Below are positions 33,051 through 41,937 of a stretch of DNA of 64,000 bases, in pieces. The stretch is from Planktomarina sp. (lineage in GTDB: Bacteria; Pseudomonadota; Alphaproteobacteria; Rhodobacterales; Rhodobacteraceae). The notes beneath the pieces were generated by a model. That model was not told the DNA's origin and searched no databases. It worked only from the letters and a program-made list of their open reading frames with translations. Positions within the stretch are counted from its first letter, which is position 1, and each line of letters begins with the position of its first letter. The DNA lies in assembly GCA_016780825.1 (NCBI GenBank), contig JADHLF010000006.1, positions 24,050 through 88,049 on the forward strand, in the 5' to 3' direction. Made by a program: the position numbers and the translations under genes.

Positions 33051-34526
33051 TTACAGAAATGCTGTCTCCTCAAAACTCCTTAATTTACGCGAATGTATTC
33101 TTTCCAGCGGCATTTCACGCAAAAGCTCCATTGCGCGAATACCTATTCGAAGATGACGGGCCACTTGGGTCTTGTAAAAGCTTGTGGCCATGCCGGGCAA
33201 TTTCAACTCCCCATGCAGCGGCTTATCGCTGACGCACAGCAAGGTGCCATAGGGCACGCGGAAGCGATAGCCATTGGCGGCAATGGTGGCGCTTTCCATA
33301 TCAAGCGCAATGGCACGCGATTGGCTTAGCCGATGCACCGGGCCGGATTGGTCTCGCAGCTCCCAGTTGCGATTGTCGATGGTCGCCACCGTTCCAGTGC
33401 GCATGATTTGCTTCAAATCATAACCCTGAAGGGCTGTAATCTCAGCCACGGCCTGCTCCAGGCTCGTTTGGATTTCGGCTAGGGCTGGGATCGGCACCCA
33501 AACCGGCAAATCGTCATCCAAGACATGATCTTCCCGCAAATAGGCATGGGCCAGTACAAAATCTCCCAGGCTTTGCGAATTGCGCAGGCCGGCGCAGTGG
33601 CCCACCATGATCCAAGCGTGCGGACGCAACACAGCGATATGATCGGTGGCGGTCTTGGCATTTGAGGGGCCAACGCCGATATTCACCAATGTGATGCCAC
33701 TGCCATCTGCACGGGTCAGGTGATAGGTCGGCATTTGCGGCATTTTTTGCGGCGCTGGCAGAGGAGCATCTGCAGCTGTGATGCACTGATCGTCAGGGCC
33801 AACAAAGGCCAGATAGCCGCTGTTTGGATCGGCCATTTGCTCGCGGGCGAAGGCCTCAAATTCCTCCACATAGAATTGGTAGTTGGTAAACAAAACATGG
33901 TTCTGGAAAAATTTCGGATCCGTCGCAGTGTAATGGCGCAAACGCGCCAAGGCGTAATCCACCCTCTGCGCGGCAAATAGGGCCAAGGGTTGACTGCCAT
34001 CTGGCTGCACCACATCGGTACCGTTCACGATATTATCATTGGTGGTGGCCAAATCAGGCACATCGAACACATCCCGCAGCACAAAACCAGCCGCATCCGC
34101 TGGAACCACAAGGCTTGGATCATGCGCCACGGCGAAATGGACCGGGATGGGCGTGGTCGAATAGCCAACCTGTACCTCGCAGCCATGGTTTGCAATCAAC
34201 AAGCCCAATTGTTGCTCCAGATAGTTTCGGAACAAGCCCGGTTGGGTGATGGTCGTGGAAAAGACGCCCGGCCCAGAGACATAACCATAAGACAGGCGGC
34301 TGTCTATTGAGGCATAGCTCGAAGTTGTTATGCGCACCTCTGGGTAAAAAGCCCGATAGCGTGTGCTGCTGCCGCCCGATTCCAAAACAGAGATAAATTT
34401 TTCGCATAAAAACCCAGAGGCCTTTTCGTAAAGGGCGATCAAATGTGCAACGGCCGCAGGCGCATGCGCAAAGCTCCGCGGGGCGGCGTCATCCGGGAGG
34501 GTGAAAACAGGCTCAGGCGCGTGCAT
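33051..34526 (-). CDS. amn: AMP nucleosidase
   Basis: Splits AMP into adenine and ribose 5-phosphate. 491 aa, the usual length. The N-terminal domain (FYPEVRITTSSYASIDSRLSYGYVSGPG) is specific to Amn; the C-terminal half is a nucleoside-phosphorylase fold (GVGPSNAKTATDHIAVLRPH, MVGHCAGLRNSQ, ALDMESATIAANGYRFRVP). Its start at 34526 lies 14 bases inside adeC, so the two are coupled; the adenine released is the substrate of AdeC. Confidence 0.95.
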   Translation of the reverse strand: MHAPEPVFTLPDDAAPRSFAHAPAAVAHLIALYEKASGFLCEKFISVLESGGSSTRYRAFYPEVRITTSSYASIDSRLSYGYVSGPGVFSTTITQPGLFRNYLEQQLGLLIANHGCEVQVGYSTTPIPVHFAVAHDPSLVVPADAAGFVLRDVFDVPDLATTNDNIVNGTDVVQPDGSQPLALFAAQRVDYALARLRHYTATDPKFFQNHVLFTNYQFYVEEFEAFAREQMADPNSGYLAFVGPDDQCITAADAPLPAPQKMPQMPTYHLTRADGSGITLVNIGVGPSNAKTATDHIAVLRPHAWIMVGHCAGLRNSQSLGDFVLAHAYLREDHVLDDDLPVWVPIPALAEIQTSLEQAVAEITALQGYDLKQIMRTGTVATIDNRNWELRDQSGPVHRLSQSRAIALDMESATIAANGYRFRVPYGTLLCVSDKPLHGELKLPGMATSFYKTQVARHLRIGIRAMELLREMPLERIHSRKLRSFEETAFL

Positions 34527-36327
34527 CTTGCGCCCCCTCCTCTTGCACCAAAGGCACAAGCTCAAATCTGCGCACATCGACCAGCCCGAGATCTGAAATG
34601 CGCAGATCTGGGATCACCACAAGCGCCAAGAGGGAATGCTGCATGTAAGCATTGTTCAAGTGACAGCCGCATTCAGCCATGGCCTGGACCATAGCTTTGG
34701 CCTTCGCCGCAACCTCTTCGGCCGGCGCATCGGACATGAGGCCGGCAATGGGCAGTTCCACCAAGGCCAATTCCCGCCCGTCTTTCCATACGCTCACGCC
34801 GCCACCCACCGCCGCCAGGCGATTGGCCGCCAGCGCCATATGCTCGGCACAGGTGCCCACCACAATCATATGATGGCTGTCATGGGCCACGGTCGAGGCG
34901 ATGGCCATCTCGCCCTGATAGCCAAAACCCGACACGAAGCCATTGGTCACACTGCCCCGGGCCCGGTGCCGCTCAACCAAAGCAATTTGGCAAACATCCC
35001 CTTGCCCACAAATGCGCCCTGCCCGCACCGGAAGCTCCGCCTCCAGCGCCTGCGTCGGCGCTTGGTTTTCCACCACGCCAATCACGCGCACTTTCGCCAC
35101 CTCAGCGCCGGCATCTGGCGCAGGAATGGTAAACTCAGCGGCAGATTTCTCTGCCCCCATGTGGACCGTATTGCGCGCCGCAGCCGGCCAGTCGATATGG
35201 GGGCACTCCGTGGTGATCCGCCCCGCCAGCGCCACGGTCTTGCCCCGCGCAATCACCCGTTCAATCGGCAGGTCTCGCAGGTCAGAGGTTAAAATCACAT
35301 CCGCCCGTCGGCCCGGCGCAATACTGCCCAATTCCCGCTCCAGACCAAAATGCGTTGCCGTGTTGATCGTGGCCATTTGCAGCGCGACCAAAGGATCACA
35401 GCCGCAAGCGATGGCATGACGCACCACCCGGTTCATATGGCCGTCCTGCACGAGAGTTCCGGAATGGCAATCATCTGTGCACAAAATGAAGTTGCGCGGA
35501 TCCAGCCCCTTTTCGGTGATCGCCGTGATTTGCGTTTCCACATCATACCACGCACTGCCCAGGCGCATCATCGAGCGCATTCCTTGCCGCACGCGCATGA
35601 CCGCATCCGCCTCGCAGGTGCCTTCATGATCATCAGCCGGGCCACCCGCAGCATAGGCATGAAACGCCGGCCCCAGATCAGGGCTGGCATAATGGCCGCC
35701 AATGATCTTTCCAGCGCGGGCGGTGGCCGCCATCTCGGCCAACATCTGCGGATCACCGTTCACAACGGCGGGGAAATTCATCATCTCCCCAAGCCCGATG
35801 ATCCCGGGCCATTGCATGGCCTCCGCCACATCCTCAGCGCTGATCTCATAGCCTGTGGTCTCCAGACCCGGCGCCGAGGGTGCACAGCTTGGCATTTGGG
35901 TGAAGATATTCACCGGCTGCATCAACCCCTCATCATGCATCAGCTTCACCCCGGCCAAGCCCATAACATTGGCAATCTCATGGGGATCGGTGAACATCGT
36001 GGTTGTACCATGCGGGATAACCGCGCGGGCAAATTCCGCAGGGGTCAGCATGCCACTTTCCACATGCATATGCCCGTCACACAGGCCGGGGATCACATAG
36101 CCGCTCCAGCTCAACACCTCGGTCTCAGGCCCGATGCAATGGCTTGCGTCCGGGCCAACATAGGCGAAGCGCCCCGCGGCAATGGCAACATCCCATCGCA
36201 AAATTTCACGCGTATGCAAATTGGCCAATTGGCCGCCTAAAATTACAAGATCCGCTGGTCTGCGCCCCGCGGCCACCGCCACCAGATCGGCAGCGCACTC
36301 AGACCAAGCCCTAAATGAATTTTCCAT
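34513..36327 (-). CDS. adeC: Adenine deaminase
   Basis: Deaminates adenine to hypoxanthine in purine salvage. 604 aa amidohydrolase. GLCDGHMHVESGML holds the HxH metal site near 80, TTTMFTDPHEIANVMG follows, and the C-terminal domain (FVSGFGYQGEMAIASTVAHDSHH) is the adenine deaminase type. Operon order is adeC then amn, giving AMP to adenine to hypoxanthine. Confidence 0.95.
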   Translation of the reverse strand: MENSFRAWSECAADLVAVAAGRRPADLVILGGQLANLHTREILRWDVAIAAGRFAYVGPDASHCIGPETEVLSWSGYVIPGLCDGHMHVESGMLTPAEFARAVIPHGTTTMFTDPHEIANVMGLAGVKLMHDEGLMQPVNIFTQMPSCAPSAPGLETTGYEISAEDVAEAMQWPGIIGLGEMMNFPAVVNGDPQMLAEMAATARAGKIIGGHYASPDLGPAFHAYAAGGPADDHEGTCEADAVMRVRQGMRSMMRLGSAWYDVETQITAITEKGLDPRNFILCTDDCHSGTLVQDGHMNRVVRHAIACGCDPLVALQMATINTATHFGLERELGSIAPGRRADVILTSDLRDLPIERVIARGKTVALAGRITTECPHIDWPAAARNTVHMGAEKSAAEFTIPAPDAGAEVAKVRVIGVVENQAPTQALEAELPVRAGRICGQGDVCQIALVERHRARGSVTNGFVSGFGYQGEMAIASTVAHDSHHMIVVGTCAEHMALAANRLAAVGGGVSVWKDGRELALVELPIAGLMSDAPAEEVAAKAKAMVQAMAECGCHLNNAYMQHSLLALVVIPDLRISDLGLVDVRRFELVPLVQEEGAQDARA

Positions 36328-36413
36328 AAGTTAGATTTTCCGATCTAGACGGGCTGCGCAAGTCCCTTTAGAGTTTTTTTCACAGTAAAATACCTTTGGG
36401 TAAAGGGTTTAGT

Positions 36414-36842
36414 ATGAATATTGTTATTTTCCACAACCCCAATTGCGGCACGTCGCGTAATGTGGTGCAGATTGTTAAAGATGCTGGTTTCAGCCCAACA
36501 GTGGTTGAATATCTGGTGACCGGCTGGACAAAGCCACAGCTTCAAACCCTATTTGCCACCGCAGGCCTGAGCGCCCGGGACGCCTTGCGTACCTCAAAAT
36601 CGCCAGCCGAAGAGCTGGGGTTGACGGGTCCTGATGTGACCGAAGAGCAATTGCTCGATGCCATGGTGGCCCATCCCATCTTGGTCAACCGCCCCTTTGT
36701 TGCCTGTAAAGGGCAGGTGCGCCTCTGCCGCCCCTCGGGGCAAGTGCTCGAGATGTTGCCGCAATGGCCCGCCGCCCCCTATGCCAAGGAAGATGGCAGC
36801 CCGCTCATCACAGCCGATGGCGCCCTGGTGCCAGGCGCCTAG
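36414..36842 (+). CDS. arsC: ArsC-family arsenate reductase (glutaredoxin type)
   Basis: 142 aa. The catalytic Cys11 is in HNPNCGTSRN, with the ArsC fold features EYLVTGWTK, RTSKSPAEELGL and HPILVNRPFVACKGQVRLCRP. E. coli-type ArsC reduces arsenate with glutathione and glutaredoxin; no other ars gene is nearby, so a stand-alone or related role is possible. The start is ATG 36414. Divergent from adeC. Confidence 0.9.
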   Translation: MNIVIFHNPNCGTSRNVVQIVKDAGFSPTVVEYLVTGWTKPQLQTLFATAGLSARDALRTSKSPAEELGLTGPDVTEEQLLDAMVAHPILVNRPFVACKGQVRLCRPSGQVLEMLPQWPAAPYAKEDGSPLITADGALVPGA

Positions 36843-36903
36843 CCTGACGCCGGCGATCTCAAATAAGGCAGGTTTTCTTGCCGCAACGACAAAGGACAAT
36901 CCC

Positions 36904-37659
36904 ATGACAGCATCCAATCTGCGCCCGAATATGGACAATTGGCAAGAACGCGTCGATCTCGCCGCGGCCTTTCGCTGGACGGTGCGATTGAACATGCATG
37001 AGGCGGTGGCCAATCACTTTAGCTTGGCCATTAATCCCGAAGGGACCAAATTCTTGATGAACCCCAATCAAATGCATTTCTCGCGCATCAAGGCCTCCGA
37101 TCTCATCGTTGTGGATGCCAATGATCCGGCCAGTATGGAAGGCCCCGATGCGCCAGATCCCACCGCTTGGGGTTTACATGGCGGGTTACATCGCCATTGC
37201 AAACACGCACGCTGCGCCATGCATGTGCATTCCCCCTATGCCACAGCCTTGGCCTCTCTCGCGGACAGCACCCTGCCGCCCGTGGATCAAAATGCCTGCA
37301 TGTTTTATAACCGCTATGTGATCGACAACAATTACGGCGGCTTGGCCTTCGAGGAGGAAGGCGCGCGGTGCGCCAGCCTGTTTGACGATCCGAAAAAGAA
37401 GGTCATGATCATGGGCAACCATGGCATTTTGATCATCGGCGAAACCGTCGCTGAAACCTTCAATCGCATGTTCTATTTTGAGCGGGCCTGTCAAACTTAT
37501 CTCCTGGCACTGAAAACCGGCCGCCCCTTGCGCATTCTTGATGCTGAAATTGCGGAGAAAACCGCGCAGGAGCTGGATACTTATCCCGAACAAGACGCCA
37601 GGCACCTGGCCGAACTCAAGGCCATTCTGGATGAAGAGGGCTCCAATTACGCCTCCTAG
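36904..37659 (+). CDS. Class II aldolase/adducin family protein
   Basis: 251 aa. The zinc-type histidines are in HVHSPYATALA (near 100) and GNHGILIIG (near 178). The family ranges from sugar-phosphate aldolases to proteins of unknown activity; substrate is not readable. It is preceded by arsC and convergent with the GlxA regulator, next to the carnitine-type operon, so a link with that pathway is possible but unproven. Confidence 0.85.
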   Translation: MTASNLRPNMDNWQERVDLAAAFRWTVRLNMHEAVANHFSLAINPEGTKFLMNPNQMHFSRIKASDLIVVDANDPASMEGPDAPDPTAWGLHGGLHRHCKHARCAMHVHSPYATALASLADSTLPPVDQNACMFYNRYVIDNNYGGLAFEEEGARCASLFDDPKKKVMIMGNHGILIIGETVAETFNRMFYFERACQTYLLALKTGRPLRILDAEIAEKTAQELDTYPEQDARHLAELKAILDEEGSNYAS

Positions 37660-37688
37660 ACTGGCCAGCTGAGGCACAGCGCTTGCCC

Positions 37689-38621
37689 CTATCCCAAGGC
37701 CCGGCGCAAGGCCTGCGGCGTGGTGCCATATTCTGAGCGAAATGCACGGGTCATCGCACTGGCGTCTTGATAGCCGCAACGCACAGCAATCTCCGCCACA
37801 GAAATGGAGGTTTCAAGCGCCAATCCCCGCGCCCGCTCAAGCCTGATCCGCCGGTAAATCACCTGCGGCGCGGCGCCAAGCCGGGCCAGAGTGTGCCGTT
37901 CCAAGTGCTTTTGACTGCGCCCAAGTTGCTGCGCCAATTGGGAAATCGGCAAAGGCTCTTCAATATTGGCCCGCATCAGATCCACCGCGCGCGCCGCAAT
38001 CCCCCCGCGCCGGTCCGGCCGCTGCGCGTAGGCGCCAGAAAACAGATGTTCCACCCGCAAACGCAGGGCAGCGCCATGCTGCGTTTCGATCAATTGCATC
38101 GCCAGCGCAAAGGCGGTCGACGCCCCGCCGCAAGTGATCCGGTTGCGATCATAGATGACCGCCTCTTTTTGCACATCAATATCCGAAAACCGCTCAGAAA
38201 ACCGATCCAGCTCGTCCCAATGGATTGTCGCCCGATGCCCGTCAAGCAACCCGGCTTCCGCCAAAAGCCAACTGCCGGTGTCGAGCCCCGCGAGCGTGTG
38301 GAACCGCCGCGCCGCCGCACGCAGCGCCCGGCTTGTGGTCACATTGGCATGCGTCAAGAATCCATAAGAGGGCATGACCATTAAGATATCACCGCGCATA
38401 TCGGCAAGCTGGGCATCCGCTTCCAAACGCAGTCCCGAGGACGAGTGCACCCTCTGCCCGGCGAGGACCGCAATATTCCACTCAAAGACATGTTGGCCCG
38501 ACAAATCATTGGCAGCGCGCAGCGGTTCGAGGACATTGGCCAAGCAATGATTAGAGAAGCGATCAAACAGCAGGATCGAAATCTGAGTGGGCGCGGCGCA
38601 AGGATTTTTCGAATATGGCAT
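37689..38621 (-). CDS. GlxA family transcriptional regulator (AraC-type)
   Basis: 310 aa: an N-terminal DJ-1/PfpI-like amidotransferase-fold domain (about 12-190; VMPSYGFLTH, GLDTGSWLLAEAGLL) and a C-terminal AraC double helix-turn-helix (about 215-308; SQLAQQLGRSQKHLER, and VAEIAVRCGYQDASAMTRAFRSEYG). Known members of this type (CdhR, GbdR, SouR of Pseudomonas) control carnitine, betaine and sarcosine catabolism. It is divergent from the acyl-CoA dehydrogenase operon across 76 bases with a direct-repeat site overlapping its start. Confidence 0.92.
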   Translation of the reverse strand: MPYSKNPCAAPTQISILLFDRFSNHCLANVLEPLRAANDLSGQHVFEWNIAVLAGQRVHSSSGLRLEADAQLADMRGDILMVMPSYGFLTHANVTTSRALRAAARRFHTLAGLDTGSWLLAEAGLLDGHRATIHWDELDRFSERFSDIDVQKEAVIYDRNRITCGGASTAFALAMQLIETQHGAALRLRVEHLFSGAYAQRPDRRGGIAARAVDLMRANIEEPLPISQLAQQLGRSQKHLERHTLARLGAAPQVIYRRIRLERARGLALETSISVAEIAVRCGYQDASAMTRAFRSEYGTTPQALRRALG

Positions 38622-38644
38622 GATTTAGTCTAATATCGCATGAT
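38612..38644. promoter_or_regulatory. Tandem direct repeat, candidate GlxA/AraC-type operator
   Basis: AATATGGCATGAT (38612-38624) and AATATCGCATGAT (38632-38644) are identical in 12 of 13 bases and start exactly 20 bp apart, two helical turns, the arrangement AraC-family regulators use. The site lies over the start codon of the regulator and about 54 bases upstream of the acyl-CoA dehydrogenase start. Confidence 0.65.
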
Positions 38645-38697
38645 ATGGCCTGGCAATAGCCCTAGCGTCACATCAAACAGCCGTGAAGGAGGCCCCC

Positions 38698-39858
38698 ATG
38701 CTCTATGGATTATCCGCCGAACAAGATATGATCGCACAAACCGTACGCTCTTTTGTGGAAAAAGAAATCTACCCTCATGAAGAGCTGGTGGAACGCACGG
38801 GCGAAGTGCCCGCTGAAATTGCCCAACAGATCAAGACGAAAACCCTAGAGCTTGGGTTTTATGCCTGCAATTTTCCCGAAAGCGTGGGATGCGCCGGCCT
38901 GTCGCATGTAGATTTTGCATTGGTGGAGCGCGAATTAGGGCGCGGATCTATGGCGCTCAATCATTTCTTCGGTCGACCACAGAATATTCTCATGGCCTGT
39001 GAAGGCGATCAGATTGACCGCTATCTTATGCCTGCCGTGCGCGGTGAACGCATGGATGCTCTGGCGATGACGGAACCCGGTGCCGGCTCGGACATCCGCG
39101 GCATGAAATGCAGCGCCCACCTCAGTGGCGGCGATTGGGTCGTCAATGGCAGCAAGCATTTCATCAGCGGCGCAGATCACGCAGATTTTTTCATCGTCTT
39201 CATCGCCACAGGAGAAGACCAAACGGACAAAGGCCCCAAGAAACGGATCACAGCTTTTTTGGTTGATCGAGGCACCCCGGGATTTTCTGTGCGCGATGGC
39301 TATAAATCCGTCAGCCACCGTGGATATAAGAACATGATCTTAGAATTCGACGACTGCCGCCTGCCACAGGCACAGGTGCTCGGCGAGGTGGATGGCGGCT
39401 TTGAGGTTATGAATACCTGGCTCTATGCCACACGGATCACGGTGGCCACCATGAGCGTCGGCCGTGCGCGACGGGTGTTTGACTATGCCTTGAACTATGC
39501 GGCCGAGCGCGAACAATTTGGTCAGAAAATCGGAAAATTCCAGGGCGTCAGCTTTCAATTGGCGGATATGATTACCGAAATTGACGCGGCAGATCTTCTC
39601 ACCCTGGCCGCCGCCGACCGCTTAGATAAGGCGCTGCCAGCCAACCGCGAGATTGCCTCCGCAAAGCTCTATGCCAGTGAGATGCTGGCGCGTGTGACGG
39701 ATGCGGCCATTCAGATCCATGGCGGCATGGGCCTTATGAGCGACTACCCGCTTGAGCGCTTCTGGCGGGATGCGCGGGTCGAGCGCATATGGGACGGAAC
39801 ATCCGAAATCCAGCGCCATATTATCAGCCGCGACCTGCTGCGGGCTTTGGGGGCATGA
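38698..39858 (+). CDS. Acyl-CoA dehydrogenase, probably butyrobetainyl-CoA/crotonobetainyl-CoA type
   Basis: 386 aa flavoprotein. AMTEPGAGSDIRGM and FISGADHADFFIVF are the FAD and substrate blocks; the C-terminus has IQIHGGMGLMSDYPLERFWRD and RIWDGTSEIQ, so the position of the usual catalytic Glu is Asp (DGT), as in a subset of the family. The start ATG has AAGGAGG 6 bases before it; a GTG at 38683 would swallow that site. It heads an operon with an ADP-forming CoA ligase and a CaiD-like hydratase, hence the proposed substrate. Electron acceptor probably ETF. Confidence 0.9.
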   Translation: MLYGLSAEQDMIAQTVRSFVEKEIYPHEELVERTGEVPAEIAQQIKTKTLELGFYACNFPESVGCAGLSHVDFALVERELGRGSMALNHFFGRPQNILMACEGDQIDRYLMPAVRGERMDALAMTEPGAGSDIRGMKCSAHLSGGDWVVNGSKHFISGADHADFFIVFIATGEDQTDKGPKKRITAFLVDRGTPGFSVRDGYKSVSHRGYKNMILEFDDCRLPQAQVLGEVDGGFEVMNTWLYATRITVATMSVGRARRVFDYALNYAAEREQFGQKIGKFQGVSFQLADMITEIDAADLLTLAAADRLDKALPANREIASAKLYASEMLARVTDAAIQIHGGMGLMSDYPLERFWRDARVERIWDGTSEIQRHIISRDLLRALGA

Positions 39859-39909
39859 TGACTCGGTGCCTTGCCGCGCGTCCTGCGCACTGTATTTTAT
39901 AGGTGAGAC

Positions 39910-41937
39910 ATGCGAGACCTCTCAAGACTTCTTAAACCCAAATCTATCGCGGTCATCGGCGGTGGCGCTTGGTGTGCTTCCATTGTCTCAGCCGCCGAGC
40001 AGATTGGGTTTGACGGTGTGTTGCATCCGGTGCACCCCAGCGGAAAACAGATCGCAGGCCGCAAATCACTGCCCAGCCTTGAGGAGTTTCCTGGCCCCAT
40101 TGACGCCGCCTTCATCGGCGTGAACCGTCACGCCACCCTAGAGGTCGTGGCACAGCTGCGCAGTTTGAACGCCGGCGGCGCCACCTGTTTTGCCTCGGGT
40201 TTCTCCGAAGCGGCTGCCGAAGATGCCGCGGCGCAAGATCTTCAAGCGCAGCTGATTAAGGCCGCTGGAGACATGCCAATATTGGGGCCCAATTGCTATG
40301 GTTTTGTGAATGCATTTGATGGCTGCGCGATTTGGCCTGATCAACATGGGTGCCGCCGCGTCGAGAAGGGTGTGGCCATTTTGACCCAAAGCTCGAACAT
40401 GGCCATCAACCTGACGATGCAGAACCGCGGTCTGCCCATTGGCTATATGCTCACCTGTGGCAACCAAGCTCAAACCTCCCAAACCGATATCGCCTTGCAG
40501 CTTTTGGACGATGAGCGTGTCACAGCGATTGGCTTGCACATCGAAGGATTTGGCAATCTGCGCGGGTGGGAGGCCCTCGCAGAGAAAGCCCGTTCCAAGG
40601 GGATCGCCCTGATTGCTTTGAAATCTGGAATATCCCAGCAGGCCCAAGCGGCAGCTGTGTCCCATACCGCCTCTTTGACAGGCAGCGACACGGGGGCAGA
40701 GGCCTTTCTCCATCGTTTGGGCATTCGCCGGGCGCGCAGCCTGCCGGTGTTTTTGGAGTCCCTAAAACTCGCCCATCAATTTGGGCAATTGTCCAGCAAC
40801 CGCATCGCCTCGATTTCCTGTTCGGGGGGGGAGGCCGCCTTAGCTGCCGATACTGCGCAGGGCACGGGGCTTGTTTTTCCACCGCTTAACCCGCGGCAAG
40901 TCAAGGATCTCAGCGCGGCCTTGGGGCCGATGGTGGCCCTGGCCAATCCTCTGGACTATCACACTTATATCTGGCGCAACCAAGCGGCCATGACCCAGGC
41001 TTGGGCGGCAATGGCAGATGATGACATTGCCATGACCTTGCTGATCAGTGACTACCCGCGGGCGGATCTCTGCGATGCCAGTGATTGGGACTGTGTCACG
41101 CAGGCCGCGATAGAGGCCTCGCGCCGCACCGGGCGGCCCTATGCGGTGGTGGCGAGCCTGGCGGAACTGCTGCCAGAACATATTGCCAAGACCCTGATGG
41201 ACCATGGCGTTGGCGCCATTCATGGGCTGGATCATGGGCTGGACGCTCTAGATTTGATGTCCCGCCCGATGGCGCCACCAGCCGACCCGGTAGTTTTGCC
41301 GGGCGGCGACCGCGATGCGGAGATTCTCGATGAGCAAAGCGCCAAATTGGCACTGACAGCCTATGGTTTGACGATCCCGAAATCGGTGGCTGTCACCGAT
41401 CGCAGCACTGCCGGGCAGGCTGCGGCTGAGGTCGGCTTTCCGGTCGTGCTCAAGACCCTGGGGCTGGCTCATAAGACCGGTGCCAATGGCTTGGCTTTGG
41501 GTTTGACCACACCCGCAGAGGTCGCGGCCGCCGCGCCGCATTTGGCCGATGGGCCGCTCTTGATTGAGCAGATGGTGGCCGGGTCTTTGGTTGAAGTTTT
41601 GGTCGGCGTCACGCGCGATCCGGCGCATGGGTTTGTCTTGACCCTTGGCGCAGGCGGTACGATGACCGAAGTGCTACGCGATCGGGCAAGCCTGCTCATT
41701 CCCGCATCCCGCTCCGAGGTGAAAGCGCGGCTCATGGGATTGAAACTCGCGCCGCTCCTCCAGGGGTTCCGCGGCAAGCCACCCGTTGATTTGGATGCGC
41801 TTCTCGACTCCATTGACGCGGTGCAGGCCTATGTGCTTGCCAATGCAGAGCAGGTGGAGGAAGTTGAGATCAACCCGCTGATCTGTACTCAGCAGACGGC
41901 GATTGCCGCAGATGCCTTGATAAGGAAAGCCCAATGA
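39910..41937 (+). CDS. ADP-forming acyl-CoA ligase (acetate-CoA ligase family)
   Basis: 675 aa fusion of the two halves of NDP-forming acyl-CoA synthetases: CoA-binding domain (about 1-130, SIAVIGGGAWCAS), succinyl-CoA-ligase-like domain (about 150-290, QSSNMAINL; the phospho-His candidate is in AVSHTASLTGSD), and a C-terminal ATP-grasp domain (about 445-675, GFPVVLKTLGLAHKTGANG and EEVEINPL). In the operon it would activate the carboxylate that the dehydrogenase and hydratase process, replacing the AMP-forming ligase CaiC or CoA-transferase CaiB of enterobacteria. Confidence 0.88.
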   Translation: MRDLSRLLKPKSIAVIGGGAWCASIVSAAEQIGFDGVLHPVHPSGKQIAGRKSLPSLEEFPGPIDAAFIGVNRHATLEVVAQLRSLNAGGATCFASGFSEAAAEDAAAQDLQAQLIKAAGDMPILGPNCYGFVNAFDGCAIWPDQHGCRRVEKGVAILTQSSNMAINLTMQNRGLPIGYMLTCGNQAQTSQTDIALQLLDDERVTAIGLHIEGFGNLRGWEALAEKARSKGIALIALKSGISQQAQAAAVSHTASLTGSDTGAEAFLHRLGIRRARSLPVFLESLKLAHQFGQLSSNRIASISCSGGEAALAADTAQGTGLVFPPLNPRQVKDLSAALGPMVALANPLDYHTYIWRNQAAMTQAWAAMADDDIAMTLLISDYPRADLCDASDWDCVTQAAIEASRRTGRPYAVVASLAELLPEHIAKTLMDHGVGAIHGLDHGLDALDLMSRPMAPPADPVVLPGGDRDAEILDEQSAKLALTAYGLTIPKSVAVTDRSTAGQAAAEVGFPVVLKTLGLAHKTGANGLALGLTTPAEVAAAAPHLADGPLLIEQMVAGSLVEVLVGVTRDPAHGFVLTLGAGGTMTEVLRDRASLLIPASRSEVKARLMGLKLAPLLQGFRGKPPVDLDALLDSIDAVQAYVLANAEQVEEVEINPLICTQQTAIAADALIRKAQ

